DNA of 64,000 bases, taken from positions 78,775,676-78,839,675 of the forward strand of contig CM049316.1 of NCBI GenBank assembly GCA_026874595.1, given 5' to 3'. The DNA comes from Sipunculus nudus. Taxonomy: Eukaryota > Annelida > Sipuncula > Golfingiida > Sipunculidae. Both the position numbers and the translations under genes were made by a program. The notes under the pieces were generated by a model. That model was not told the origin of the DNA. It saw only the letters and a program-made list of their open reading frames with translations, and made no database searches. Each line of letters starts with the position of its first letter. The first letter of the stretch is position 1. Shown here piece by piece: positions 46,414 through 56,316 of the stretch.

Positions 46414-49038
46414 TCATCTGGTTAACCGGTGGCACATCTCGTAGTTTTCTTTTATACAATCAAACATTTTTTCTACCATCCGGTCTGTAGCTATCACGTT
46501 TGTACACACAAGAAACCTCGGCAGTGATCTCAATCCAGTCAGAGGGAACAGTTTTTTGTGCGTATGTTCTGCCAGTACCCACATGTTGTGCCAGTCGTTG
46601 TCATCAAGCAGGTCTTCTGGGATATTTTCGTTGAAAGCCGAGCAGACGATTGATTCTGTGTCTATAACGTGCCTACCCGTTGATGCGGCGATCACTCCGC
46701 ATGTTCCGATCACTTGGGCTGCGTATGGGTGCAGCGGGTTGAGTATCACCCTGCTCCTAGTGCCGTTTGGCGCTTTGAGTGATGCTTCCGTGTCCTTCAG
46801 TGATGTGACGGGGGAAACCTCTGTTTGAGACTTTCGTTTGTCCGGCAGTAAGAACGGCCCTTCCACTGACGGGGCTGTGATCGTGTGATGAAGACTGCAC
46901 ACCAGGTGACGTTCTGTGTCCCCGCAGTCCGTCCCCACGTTTTCGACCGTGTAGTCTAACACGTACGTGGACGTTGAGCCTCTGTGTATGTTCAAAAACA
47001 AGTAATGATACGCAAAGGGGTGTTGGCGTACCGATAGTTGCGGCGTTTCCTTAATGAGCGCTTGCAAGCCATCTATCGACTCGTCCGTCGCACGGCAGAG
47101 GTCTGCGTCGATCTCAACGTACACGTTCCTTTCGGCGAACGGTTTCTTACGGCCTCGTTCTTCTTTACACAAGCGTGAAAAGGCCGGCAGCCGGTCCAGA
47201 CCGACGTGACTGAAGGACTTGTCAAACGCCTTCAGGTTGTATCCCTTCACGTGTGTTAGACCGCTCATGTTTGACCAATCTTTTGTTGCACTGAAATGGC
47301 ACTTCACCTCGATGAACCCTGTCATGTCTTCAAACACAGCATCAGGTGAAACGCCGAGCATGGGGTACTTCTCCTGGTCAGGGTGCAAGACCAGGCCCGT
47401 GCTCTTTAGCTGCCCGAAGCCGATCACGTCACGCAGTATGTCGATCACGATCGGTTCGAAAAGCAAACCGTGTGCCATAGGGTTCGTCGCTGCTGCGGCT
47501 GAGGACCGTGCAGCTTCACAGACGCTTTCGGGTGTTTTCCATAGTTTGTAAAAACTATTGAGCATGACAGATTGTGACTTACATATGAACCTTTGCATGT
47601 GCGATGCTGTGACGCGCCCCAACCTCCAGTACCACCAGTACCAGTTCGATGTCTGGCCTGTTGTGAGCATGGCAAGGCTGCCCAGAGCGCCCTTCAAAAG
47701 AGCTTGTGCTTCTTCTGTGGGAACATCTGTCTCAAGTGTGGCAGCGTCTGTGGCGGACAGCGTCTGCTTGAGGTCAGCGGTGGTAGCCATCGAGAGCGTA
47801 TTGCAGAGGCGTCGCCATTCTTCAGCGTGAGGATTTGAGTGGAACCGGGGATCGCATGGTTCTCGCACGCTGTGCCGACACTTTTCTGTCCACACATCCT
47901 GTGTTTGACACCTGCATCCCGGAGCTGTGACGTGAGCATCACTGGGACTGCCGCCATCGATACATCGACGGATGTCTCTGTAGGTCGTCTTGTCCACGCG
48001 GCACCTGGAGCACGGCTGGAGACACCCGCTGACAATGACAGATGCCTGCTGCACACTGAGCGCGGCATCAGCTTGTGTGGCCTTCACCCGGTAGAATTCA
48101 CGGCATGTTGCTGCGGTTCTGTAGACGCGTCTTGTGTCCTGCCATTGCGGCCAAAACAGGTAATCGGCGTTTCGATGTCTTTCCTCGGAACTTGAAACTG
48201 ACAGCCAGCACGCCCGAGGGCGGTAGACAGCAAACCCCACATGTTCCGTCTCGTTGTTTAACGAATGGTGCAGCAAACCCACTATTATGACACCTAAGGC
48301 CCACAGGTCTGCATTCTTGCCCACATCGAGTGTGAGGTGGGCGCGCAGCCGTGAAAAAAGCTCTGGAGCTCGGGATGTCCAATAGATGGTCGGGTCCCAC
48401 AGACGTTTGCTGAACGGGCAGACGTGGTTGGGCATCAGGTCCTCTTGTGGACATGCGGCGTTACCGAAATCGATAATTTTGACATCGGGTGGCATGCACC
48501 ATTTTTTTTTCAACATAACGTTCTTGGCAGACAGATCAAAATGGAAAACCCCCAGATCGTGCAGGTGCAGAACACCTTCGGACGCTTTAGACGCGACCGT
48601 CCAAGCCAGGTCGTCGTCGTACATGCACGAATGCATGAACGTGTGCAACGTCATATCCATGCGTTGGGACACCAACAGCTCGGTTATCGGCGACACTTCT
48701 GATCCAATGCGATAGGCCTTCCCTGTCAAAGCCTCCACCACGTCCGCGAACAGTTTGTGTTTACGCGCGTTTTCTTGCAACAAAACGAGGTCTTCATTGA
48801 CACCTTTTGCCTTCAAATGTTCCATAATGTTTAACTCGTGTTTTGCGTGTTTCGTTTGGCATATTTTAAACACGTGGTCCGTGTCCGTATGTAAGTACAC
48901 GTGCCCGTATGTACCACTGCCTATACGCTCTAAGCCCCGTCGTTTTAGTTCTTCAGGTTTCAATAGCTCTACTTTTCGATGAGGGTCAATTGGCGTGTCA
49001 CCGAGATCCGACATGGTTTCTCTGCACAAGAGGTCCAT
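46414..49038 (-). CDS. Fusion of a Ser/Thr protein kinase and a YqaJ/lambda-type exonuclease
   Basis: The product has 874 residues from the ATG at 49038 (a second ATG lies eight codons in). Residues about 30-240 are a protein kinase. It has the glycine loop IGSGTYGHVYLH, VFKI as the ATP lysine, VFHFDLSAKNVML as the catalytic loop, KIIDFGNA as the metal-binding DFG, and SRAPELF at the end of the activation segment. A Cys-rich linker with CSRCRVDK follows. Residues about 450-640 are a nuclease of the PD-(D/E)xK type. It has RLGRVTASHMQRF, GLLFEPIVIDIL, GVSPDAVFED with the catalytic Asp, and GFIEVKCH with Glu and Lys. This matches the alkaline nuclease class used by herpesviruses for DNA maturation and recombination. 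In alphaherpesviruses the kinase (UL13) and alkaline nuclease (UL12) are neighbouring genes, so this looks like their fusion, or an independent one. All key residues of both enzymes are visible. Confidence 0.8.
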   Translation of the reverse strand: MDLLCRETMSDLGDTPIDPHRKVELLKPEELKRRGLERIGSGTYGHVYLHTDTDHVFKICQTKHAKHELNIMEHLKAKGVNEDLVLLQENARKHKLFADVVEALTGKAYRIGSEVSPITELLVSQRMDMTLHTFMHSCMYDDDLAWTVASKASEGVLHLHDLGVFHFDLSAKNVMLKKKWCMPPDVKIIDFGNAACPQEDLMPNHVCPFSKRLWDPTIYWTSRAPELFSRLRAHLTLDVGKNADLWALGVIIVGLLHHSLNNETEHVGFAVYRPRACWLSVSSSEERHRNADYLFWPQWQDTRRVYRTAATCREFYRVKATQADAALSVQQASVIVSGCLQPCSRCRVDKTTYRDIRRCIDGGSPSDAHVTAPGCRCQTQDVWTEKCRHSVREPCDPRFHSNPHAEEWRRLCNTLSMATTADLKQTLSATDAATLETDVPTEEAQALLKGALGSLAMLTTGQTSNWYWWYWRLGRVTASHMQRFICKSQSVMLNSFYKLWKTPESVCEAARSSAAAATNPMAHGLLFEPIVIDILRDVIGFGQLKSTGLVLHPDQEKYPMLGVSPDAVFEDMTGFIEVKCHFSATKDWSNMSGLTHVKGYNLKAFDKSFSHVGLDRLPAFSRLCKEERGRKKPFAERNVYVEIDADLCRATDESIDGLQALIKETPQLSVRQHPFAYHYLFLNIHRGSTSTYVLDYTVENVGTDCGDTERHLVCSLHHTITAPSVEGPFLLPDKRKSQTEVSPVTSLKDTEASLKAPNGTRSRVILNPLHPYAAQVIGTCGVIAASTGRHVIDTESIVCSAFNENIPEDLLDDNDWHNMWVLAEHTHKKLFPLTGLRSLPRFLVCTNVIATDRMVEKMFDCIKENYEMCHRLTR

Positions 49039-49149
49039 GATCTATGAGATCACGGGTTCGGATTTGTCGTATGCAAGGAACACCCGCCCTCTCTTCGTGC
49101 TCCCTTGAGAATGTGTTCCTGAATGGTACATGACCCGTATGTTATCGGT

Positions 49150-49186
49150 ATATATTTATATATGGAATGTGGTTTTTTATATATAT
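49150..49186 (-). promoter_or_regulatory. TATA-rich promoter of the kinase-nuclease gene
   Basis: On the minus strand, TATATATAAAAAACC (49173-49186) and TATATAAATATATA (about 49150-49163) lie 110-150 bases before the ATG at 49038. The region also separates this gene from the upstream coiled-coil gene. Confidence 0.55.
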
Positions 49187-49215
49187 CATGACGTACCGCG
49201 GGTCACATGATGCAT

Positions 49216-50391
49216 TCAGGAGCGCTGAACAGCAGGCAATGATGCGCATGCGTGATTTTTTTTGACTGCTCTCTGCGGCTGTGTAATCTGGCCACTGGGG
49301 TCGCATACATCAGATGCTCCGGGAGATTCTTGCGAACACATGCGGCTTGTTTGTACATCTGGCGCGCACAGGTTCATACGACTGCTCGGCAGCGGGACCG
49401 CACCTTTTAGATTAGCATCTAGCATCGTGTTCACAGCCTCTTCCTGTGCCTCTGCCAAAAACTGATGGCTCATTATATCGCGGGCTGCACTGACTGCACG
49501 TTCAGCATCCGGAACAACGTCCCTGCTTGCGTCACCTTCAGAGCTGTATAAAGCTTTTGCCAGGTCCACACAGACTTTCGTTGCTTCGTCACGTTTAGCC
49601 ATCTTTGCTTTGTTAATGAACAACAGGTAGGAACTGACAACAGTCTTCAACATGTTGGACTGACGGTCGGACGCTTTTTTAGAGTGCCTTTTCACATCAG
49701 CCAGAAGCACCTCGGCTGATCTCAGTTCTCGCTTAGCCGCGCTCCAGTTGGCCTCGTCGTCTTGGTGGTCCTTCGTCCCGGGCCACGTTTCTGCAGCTGC
49801 CCCAGGAGGACAGTCCGTGGTTGCAGCAGATACTCCTTCGCGTACAAAGTGCCGGCGGTTTGCCTCAAGTATTTCCCAGCTTTCACGTTGGACAAGGTCC
49901 CGCAAGGTTGTGACACGCCTTTCCAATGCCCTGATCATATCGTCTATATTCCGTTTGTTGTTTTCGCACTCTGTCAGTCCGTAAACCGCGGCGTCGACGA
50001 AATTCTTGCTGAGAGGGTTGCACTCGTCAACCTCCCGTGATACATCGTCCAGGTGTAAGAGCTGCTTGAACATATCAACTTGAGCCCCGTGGCGCTCCTT
50101 GTCTCTGGCTGAGAGGTCCGAATCACCGTCTGACACGCGGTCGGCTGCGGCGTCCTTTTCACGCTCCCTGTTCACACTGTCTGCGAGTTCCAGAAAGCCG
50201 TCAACACCCAACGAGTAAAGACTTTCGAGCCATGGGTCCGCATCCCCTCCCGGGTGCCTGTTCCGGACCATAAGGTCGAATGAGAAACTATCAAACCTAC
50301 CCTGGACACTTTCTCCCATCGCAACAACGAAGCGCAGTGGAAAATGGCACAGCTGAAGCACCCCTGCCAGCAACTGTTTCCACGCTGGCAT
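49216..50391 (-). CDS. Helical coiled-coil protein, 391 aa
   Basis: It starts at an ATG at 50391. Its first 48 bases overlap the start of the short frame in front of the primase on the other strand. Residues about 125-310 are strongly helical with heptad patterns (ENNKRNIDDMIRALERRVTTL and later segments). A short hydrophobic N-terminus (LLAGVLQLCHFPLRFVVAM) could be a weak anchor or a buried helix. The C-terminal 60 residues are polar. No family recognised. It is possibly a portal, scaffold or tegument component, but that is unsupported. Confidence 0.6.
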   Translation of the reverse strand: MPAWKQLLAGVLQLCHFPLRFVVAMGESVQGRFDSFSFDLMVRNRHPGGDADPWLESLYSLGVDGFLELADSVNREREKDAAADRVSDGDSDLSARDKERHGAQVDMFKQLLHLDDVSREVDECNPLSKNFVDAAVYGLTECENNKRNIDDMIRALERRVTTLRDLVQRESWEILEANRRHFVREGVSAATTDCPPGAAAETWPGTKDHQDDEANWSAAKRELRSAEVLLADVKRHSKKASDRQSNMLKTVVSSYLLFINKAKMAKRDEATKVCVDLAKALYSSEGDASRDVVPDAERAVSAARDIMSHQFLAEAQEEAVNTMLDANLKGAVPLPSSRMNLCAPDVQTSRMCSQESPGASDVCDPSGQITQPQRAVKKNHACASLPAVQRS

Positions 50392-50535
50392 CCTGACTGT
50401 GAACTCACCGTATGGGTGAAACCTGCCGATTACGCCAAACTGACAGATCTTCTAATAAGTACGGTGTACCCGGACGTGTACGACGGCATTTCAGAAGGCG
50501 AAGGACAAGGGCCGGAACACGTGTGGACGAGGTGA
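50344..50535 (+). pseudogene. 63-codon frame in phase with the primase, ended by TGA
   Basis: The ATG at 50344 opens a frame that ends at TGA (50533-50535). The reading then continues in the same phase, without another stop, into the primase gene. The product is Trp- and Pro-rich and protein-like. It may be the original N-terminus of the primase cut off by a point stop, an upstream ORF, or a case of stop readthrough. The sequence alone does not decide. Confidence 0.45.
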
Positions 50536-50619
50536 TGCGTGAGCCCGCCGCAGTGGCGCGCACTCTTACTCTTTGACCACTTAGCTGCGGAAAATACATA
50601 CCTGTCATCAAACGGAGAC

Positions 50620-53600
50620 ATGGGAAAAGGGGGAACGCGTGGGGAATCACGTGCGTGCAATAGTTTGTCTCCTGCCCGTCCCGTGAACGTCGTCTTCGCC
50701 ATTTTGACAAACAAACATGAGATCCCACGGGGGCAGACCGCTACAGCTGCATGCACCGTAACACTGCTTCCCGTTTTAGTTCTACGTAATGTACCTAGAA
50801 CTTTTATCGTTGGCAATTCACTGTATCCGTCTGATGAGATCCGCCGGTGGGTGTGCAAGGCAAGTTCCGTCCACTTCGTGTTAAAGCACGTGTCGCGCTT
50901 TTACCTGCCGCCGGCCCTTTCCGGTGCGGCCTCGCAATGCCCCACTGACACACACGTGTACGAAACCCTCTGTAAGCGGTTGTACATTGACCGTGTGTGG
51001 GATGTCCAGCACAGGGCGTCCATCGACACGGATTCATCCTTTGCCTCGTTAATCACACACAGGGATATCACCCACGTGTCTGTCGTTGCGCTTCTACAAC
51101 TGCACGTGTTCTCCATGCGACCTCTACAAAAAGCAGACGGGGCGGGCAGCATGTCTGTCAACGTGAAGTTGTGGGCGATGTGGTCAGACTGGCTGGAAGG
51201 GCAAGGCGTGAAAGCCCACAACCCCTTCGACATGCATCCCTGTCTGACTGAACGGTCCTTGGAAGACGGATCCCTGCACGGCCTCTCTTCTTCGAACGCC
51301 TACGGGTACGAGGGGCTCGTCCATTTTGTGGAGTTTGTGCGATGGTGGTACGGATTCAACACGCATGTAGAAATGTGCCAGCACCAAACGATCTCGGCAG
51401 TGATTGCAAACATTTCGTGGATGAGGATCCACGTGGCCACCGTGGTGCGTAAGATCATGGAAGCATTCGGACAAAGCCCCATCTACACACGGCCGCCAGT
51501 GCACCCCATATGCCCCGCGATTTGGACACTGGCCGTCTCGGACAATTGCCGACAGTGCAAACGGCAGGCGGAATATGAAATTCGTTTGCAGCTTGATAAG
51601 GTGATGCCACTGTTGGAGCGGTGCAAGCTGGGACGGTACATGCGGGATGTGCTATGCGCTGTGTTCTCAGACACACCCCTTGACGTAGCTCAGGCTAAGC
51701 TAAAACGTTACGACCCGGCCGTCGTGCACTGGGGGTTGGATTCTGTCGGCGGTCACGACAGCAGTGTAACGCGCACCACAGCCTTGTCCATCAAGAACCA
51801 ACACGCTCTAAAACAGCTGGCTGTTTCAAATTGGAACGCTGTTTACAGAAATGTGACAGATGTCCCGTCTCCACATTTTTCGAGACTTGCGGATTGTGTT
51901 ACATTTGTGTCCCAACATGCATTACAGCAAGGGAGCGACGGCGGTCGGTTCAGGAACTACGCCCGTTTTCTCCCAGCGTTGTCGCGCCCCGTCAAGACGT
52001 CGGGAGGTTTCGTCCCAGTCTGCACCGACCGCCGGTTATGGAGGGCTTCCAAGGATTACGCTGGGATTACCGCACGGGTGAAGGCAGCCCTCGCGGAAGT
52101 GGAGAGGAGACGCGTCAGTGGAATGCCAAGCGACACAGGCGCGGAAGCCCGTGTCCAGTACGCGATGTCTGTCGCACGGGCTTATCCTGGACTGCATGTG
52201 TGTGATGTACTGTCTTACCTTTACCACATGGACATGAAACAGGCCTTGTGCGTGGTTGGGCGATCTGATTACGACACCGTGCGCCTGAACGAGTTAGGAG
52301 GATCTTTGCACGTGAAAGTGGACCCCGTACTGAGTTTGTTTTCCGTCATGTTCGACGTAGACATGACATACAGGACTCAATATGACGCTCCAACCCTGTC
52401 AGAAGTGTACGCTATTGCGAGGGCTTTGTACACATCCGTCATGGGTCTCGTGGGGTCTGTGCGTGTGGCACTGGGACCAGAGAAAACGGACACAGAATCT
52501 GCAGCCGCTTCCGTTTTGACGAAGGGCGCCCATGGAAAATCCAAACTTGAATCGTACATGGCCACACACCCAGACATACTTGGAAGCAGGTTGTTCGTAT
52601 ACATGTCAAACTCGCTGCCCCCGTGTTGCGCCGTGTACGATGAAAACCCTTCGCAGGTACCAAGCCGTGCAAACATGAGACCGTTGGATGACAACCGTCA
52701 CGTGAGCGCAGACGAAGATAACCTGCTGCGCACTCTCACCGAACTGCAGCGGACACGGTCGCTCAGGGTGGTCGTGCAGCTCCCGCCTAACGTTTGTTTC
52801 GAATCAGCCGAAGCTTTCCTCTCGTATCAAGACATGCTTTTTGGATTTTTGAGGGCCGATGAGAGTTTGCGGCCGTTGGTCCACAGGTTGGGAAAAGAGG
52901 CTAACTTAGAACGGTTTATAGACATGGCCGTCTTCAGGGGCCAGTGCCGTATGCCACATTCCGGTAAAGCCGACGGTAGTCAACCGTTCGACCCCCTGAC
53001 AGTGGTACCGACCCTGTGCCACGGTTCCGACCCGGATGTCATGCGCGAAACGTGCCTGCGCAACCACTTGGACCCAACTGTTGGACTGATGCACAAGGAC
53101 CCGTTTCCGGCTATGCACTCGAACGAACACCTGAAAAGAGGTCTGGTGATCAAGCAGCGTGGACGCTCGGGTTTGTCTGTGTCGTCATTTTTACGCAACT
53201 GCCCAACAAACGGCCCGGATGCCCCTGTACATGCAGTGGACCAAATGGCTATGCGGGTGGTTGAAAGCACGCGCGAGCAGGACAAGTTTTCTCGCTGTGC
53301 CCAATTCATTTTGTGCCACTGGGGAACAAACCACCCTCGGCTCCTGCATGCAACTCCCGCCGACTTGTCTCTTTGTACGGGTGACTCCCTTTTGAAAGCG
53401 TTAAACATTGTCGTGAAGCCCTGCATGCTGGAAGCACTTCTGACAGGTCCTCAATTGCCAGCTGCTTCAACCTTACCGACCGACAAACGTCCGAGGCCCT
53501 TGTTTCAGATCGCGGATGAGTTTCTGCGGTTAGGTTTCATACATGCAAAACGCAGCAGGCATTGGGCAGGTACCAGACAGGAAGCTGAGGTCAGAGCTCA

Positions 53601-54033
53601 CGGTATCTGTGTCGAATTTCAGATATCTCCCCCGGTGCATGCCGCAAGTAAGCGTAATGACAACAACACGTCCTGGCCAGCGTGTGTGTACTACGACCAT
53701 ACGACACGCTCTGATTGCAGATTGCGTCTCCGCTGCTCGCTACACCCGACCGCGTCCGTGGATGGCCTTGAGACGTATTTGCGCCAAAAAGGTTTCAATC
53801 TGGACGAAGGTGAACCGGTTGACACGTGCTCAGAAGAGGGTGACATGTCAGGGGACGATTACGTGTCACAGGACTCGCAAGACGCTGAGGACCTTAAACG
53901 GTACTGTCGCCGTCGCCCTACCAAAGGTGAGCAATTATTAGATGCTCCCTTGAGGTTTAGCCTTGTCTACTATTGTTTCCATAACCGGTGCAGTGGCGAA
54001 TGGCGTGCGATTACAAGGTTTAGTGTAAATTAA
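50620..54033 (+). CDS. DNA primase subunit of helicase-primase (UL52-like)
   Basis: From the first ATG (50620) the product has 1137 residues. The catalytic core of archaeo-eukaryotic-type primases is visible. It has the metal-binding D-x-D in VMFDVDMTY (about 576-580) after a hydrophobic strand. Later comes FIDMAVFRGQCRMPHSGK (about 766-784), the counterpart of the basic nucleotide-binding R-x-P-x-S-x-K block. The C-terminus ends in a Cys/His zinc site (CSLHP, CRRRP, YYCFHNRCSG). The long N-terminal domain is typical of herpesvirus primases. This subunit makes RNA primers and works with a helicase and an accessory subunit at the fork. A TGA just upstream (50533) separates it from an in-phase 63-codon frame, so the native start is uncertain. 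Confidence 0.78.
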   Translation: MGKGGTRGESRACNSLSPARPVNVVFAILTNKHEIPRGQTATAACTVTLLPVLVLRNVPRTFIVGNSLYPSDEIRRWVCKASSVHFVLKHVSRFYLPPALSGAASQCPTDTHVYETLCKRLYIDRVWDVQHRASIDTDSSFASLITHRDITHVSVVALLQLHVFSMRPLQKADGAGSMSVNVKLWAMWSDWLEGQGVKAHNPFDMHPCLTERSLEDGSLHGLSSSNAYGYEGLVHFVEFVRWWYGFNTHVEMCQHQTISAVIANISWMRIHVATVVRKIMEAFGQSPIYTRPPVHPICPAIWTLAVSDNCRQCKRQAEYEIRLQLDKVMPLLERCKLGRYMRDVLCAVFSDTPLDVAQAKLKRYDPAVVHWGLDSVGGHDSSVTRTTALSIKNQHALKQLAVSNWNAVYRNVTDVPSPHFSRLADCVTFVSQHALQQGSDGGRFRNYARFLPALSRPVKTSGGFVPVCTDRRLWRASKDYAGITARVKAALAEVERRRVSGMPSDTGAEARVQYAMSVARAYPGLHVCDVLSYLYHMDMKQALCVVGRSDYDTVRLNELGGSLHVKVDPVLSLFSVMFDVDMTYRTQYDAPTLSEVYAIARALYTSVMGLVGSVRVALGPEKTDTESAAASVLTKGAHGKSKLESYMATHPDILGSRLFVYMSNSLPPCCAVYDENPSQVPSRANMRPLDDNRHVSADEDNLLRTLTELQRTRSLRVVVQLPPNVCFESAEAFLSYQDMLFGFLRADESLRPLVHRLGKEANLERFIDMAVFRGQCRMPHSGKADGSQPFDPLTVVPTLCHGSDPDVMRETCLRNHLDPTVGLMHKDPFPAMHSNEHLKRGLVIKQRGRSGLSVSSFLRNCPTNGPDAPVHAVDQMAMRVVESTREQDKFSRCAQFILCHWGTNHPRLLHATPADLSLCTGDSLLKALNIVVKPCMLEALLTGPQLPAASTLPTDKRPRPLFQIADEFLRLGFIHAKRSRHWAGTRQEAEVRAHGICVEFQISPPVHAASKRNDNNTSWPACVYYDHTTRSDCRLRLRCSLHPTASVDGLETYLRQKGFNLDEGEPVDTCSEEGDMSGDDYVSQDSQDAEDLKRYCRRRPTKGEQLLDAPLRFSLVYYCFHNRCSGEWRAITRFSVN

Positions 54034-54279
54034 CGGTGATAAACGGATTACGGGGGGGGGGGGTGGGGTGGAGAAAGGGGTTATCCAGATGCATATGCGG
54101 GCACGGTTTGTATTACATATATGAGTTATTATTAAAGTTTCTTGATCGATCTATTTCGGAAGTGTTCTTGTGATGAGTGGGCAGATGTCTATATATGGTA
54201 CGTTTGTTGTTATGTGTTTCGTTGTATACATAATACCAGGATACTCGCGCTGCATGTTTCGGGGACAAGCGTGACATCC

Positions 54280-56250
54280 ATGGCGTGTCATGAAACGAAC
54301 AGCACGACACAAAAACGTGAGAGCTGTTTTCAAGAAGGACTAAAAGACGGATTGCATGCGTCCCCAGCCGAGATACTAACCAGCCACCGGTGGAAAAGAT
54401 ATCGTGAGCGATACGGCGATTTTGATGGGCCCTTACTCGCTTCACAGTACGTAGGTGCCATAAGAGGAAGCCAGGTGTGCGCTGTTTGTGCGTTTAATGC
54501 ACGTGCTGCACGCGATGAACAGTTTTGTGAGTGGGTGGAAGGTTTTGCTAACGCCATGCAGTTTAAACCTTTCTTTTCTAGCCTGACCACGTCCCTCGTC
54601 ATTCTTTACTGGCGCCGCGTACACGCAGCTCTGACACGGCTCGAAGCACGGCCCGCCGCTGATCCCGATGATATTTCGAACGCGTTAGACGAAGAAGTGT
54701 TGAATTCAATCACACCCGAAGTATTTCATGTGCACTTCATCCACAACCGCTGCCAGTTCTCGTCGTTCAATACAGGACACGATAATGCTGGACGTGTGGA
54801 TGGCAACAGGCCGCTCTTACGTATTGAAAGGGAGGATATGTGGAGGACGTGGCACGTGCACAATAACAGCCACATTGTAGCTCAGATTTTGCAGTTACAC
54901 AATGGGTTGGCCCTGTGGCAACGTTCTGCCAGCCAAGGCTTCCATAACACTCCGGCGAACGACAGGGTAGACACTAGCGCAGACAGTGCGCGTGTTATCG
55001 GGCCGTGGGTTGTAACGTCCGGTTTAGAGTTACCTAGACTACCCACGACCGACGACATCCACCAAGGCGACACGAACGCGAGTGGCAACAGACAACAAAC
55101 GGACACAGCGGGTTTGCACCCGGAAGAGTACGAAGAGGCTCTGTGTGTTAAAGCCGATGCATCGTCGAGGTTCAAAGACATTACCTGCATGATGGCAGAC
55201 GCGTGCTTTGGCGTGTGTGGGTCAGACATGTCAGAATATGTTCGTTCGTTTCAGCGCAGGTGGGACTTCATGTGTGACCTTACACGTGATACAGATATGG
55301 TTCAGTGCAAAGAAAACATAACAACCGGACATGTTGCACAACGCGCTGCGCGTTCGGGACGTGCCCCTGATTTCTCTCGGTTTCGGCCTTACCCGACAGG
55401 AAGGGAACGAAACAACACAGGTAGAGAGACAGAAGCGACGAGAACCGTGTCCCCCACGCTTGTACTGCGGGGTTACAGTTCCCACTGCGGTCGTTCTTGG
55501 CACCAACCTGACGCATTACTTCAACACGAAAATAATGCGTTGACGCCTTCTGCTGCTGAGGAAGCGGGGGCCTGTGTTGCGGCAGAACCCTCAGAGGCCG
55601 GCATTGCGTACCGCCGGATGGCGGAAACACTGGAAGAGGTTCGGTCCGTTGTTCTGCGAACGTCGCAGAGAAGCCGACTCAACCTGTTAAGAGGTAAAAG
55701 CAAGTCCTTTTTTCCTGCTGTCACCCCGCCTGAGGGTGTGGAATGGGCAGTCGATTGGGAACTGGCACCGGAAGACACACCGACAGAGTGCTTGCTGTGC
55801 GGCATGTGCGCATTCTACGATTGGTACCGTGTGATAGAACATATGCTATTGTCGTTAGGCATGGAGAAGGCGTGCGCAATGCAGCCGGTTGCCAACGTTA
55901 ACACATTCGTCTCTGTGTTAAACACGTTGCAAAAGCGCTTGTCAGACATGTCTCAACGCGACGTGGATCCACTCGACGGATTCCTATTGAAGGGTTTGAA
56001 CCCCTCGGTTTTTTACCATCACGCGTTTTCGTCTCCGCTGTGCGCATTGAACAGGGCACGGATGGGTGTGATGTACGAAAAGGATTCTTCGCTGCCTTGC
56101 GGTTCGGCAGTTGTCGCAGCATTAATGTACGTCGTGTACGGAAACTTCAACAGTTCTTGTAGGTTTCGCCCCCTGTGGTTGAAACGGTGCATGCAAGTGT
56201 TACAGGGACATAAAGTGTACTGTGACCCCGGCGTGTGCTTGTCCGGTTGA
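54280..56250 (+). CDS. Cysteine-rich protein, candidate UL32-like DNA packaging factor
   Basis: The frame opens with a TTG at 54142, and the first ATG is at 54280 (656 residues). It has C-x2-C pairs at both ends of the folded part. These are VCAVCAFNARA near residue 67 and ECLLCGMCAFYDWYRVIEHML near 510. Further Cys and His residues lie near the C-terminus. The middle (about 240-300 and 380-460) is polar and flexible. Herpesvirus UL32 proteins are about 600 residues, rich in conserved cysteines, and needed for correct capsid placement and DNA packaging. The general pattern fits, but the motif match is weak. It follows the primase and precedes the UL31-like candidate on the same strand. An unrelated virus-specific zinc protein is the alternative. 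Confidence 0.45.
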   Translation: MACHETNSTTQKRESCFQEGLKDGLHASPAEILTSHRWKRYRERYGDFDGPLLASQYVGAIRGSQVCAVCAFNARAARDEQFCEWVEGFANAMQFKPFFSSLTTSLVILYWRRVHAALTRLEARPAADPDDISNALDEEVLNSITPEVFHVHFIHNRCQFSSFNTGHDNAGRVDGNRPLLRIEREDMWRTWHVHNNSHIVAQILQLHNGLALWQRSASQGFHNTPANDRVDTSADSARVIGPWVVTSGLELPRLPTTDDIHQGDTNASGNRQQTDTAGLHPEEYEEALCVKADASSRFKDITCMMADACFGVCGSDMSEYVRSFQRRWDFMCDLTRDTDMVQCKENITTGHVAQRAARSGRAPDFSRFRPYPTGRERNNTGRETEATRTVSPTLVLRGYSSHCGRSWHQPDALLQHENNALTPSAAEEAGACVAAEPSEAGIAYRRMAETLEEVRSVVLRTSQRSRLNLLRGKSKSFFPAVTPPEGVEWAVDWELAPEDTPTECLLCGMCAFYDWYRVIEHMLLSLGMEKACAMQPVANVNTFVSVLNTLQKRLSDMSQRDVDPLDGFLLKGLNPSVFYHHAFSSPLCALNRARMGVMYEKDSSLPCGSAVVAALMYVVYGNFNSSCRFRPLWLKRCMQVLQGHKVYCDPGVCLSG

Positions 56251-56316
56251 TTATTAGGACGTGCAACGAGATGAAATACCATCTGTGTATTCGCGGGAGT
56301 ATAGCACACATTGGTC

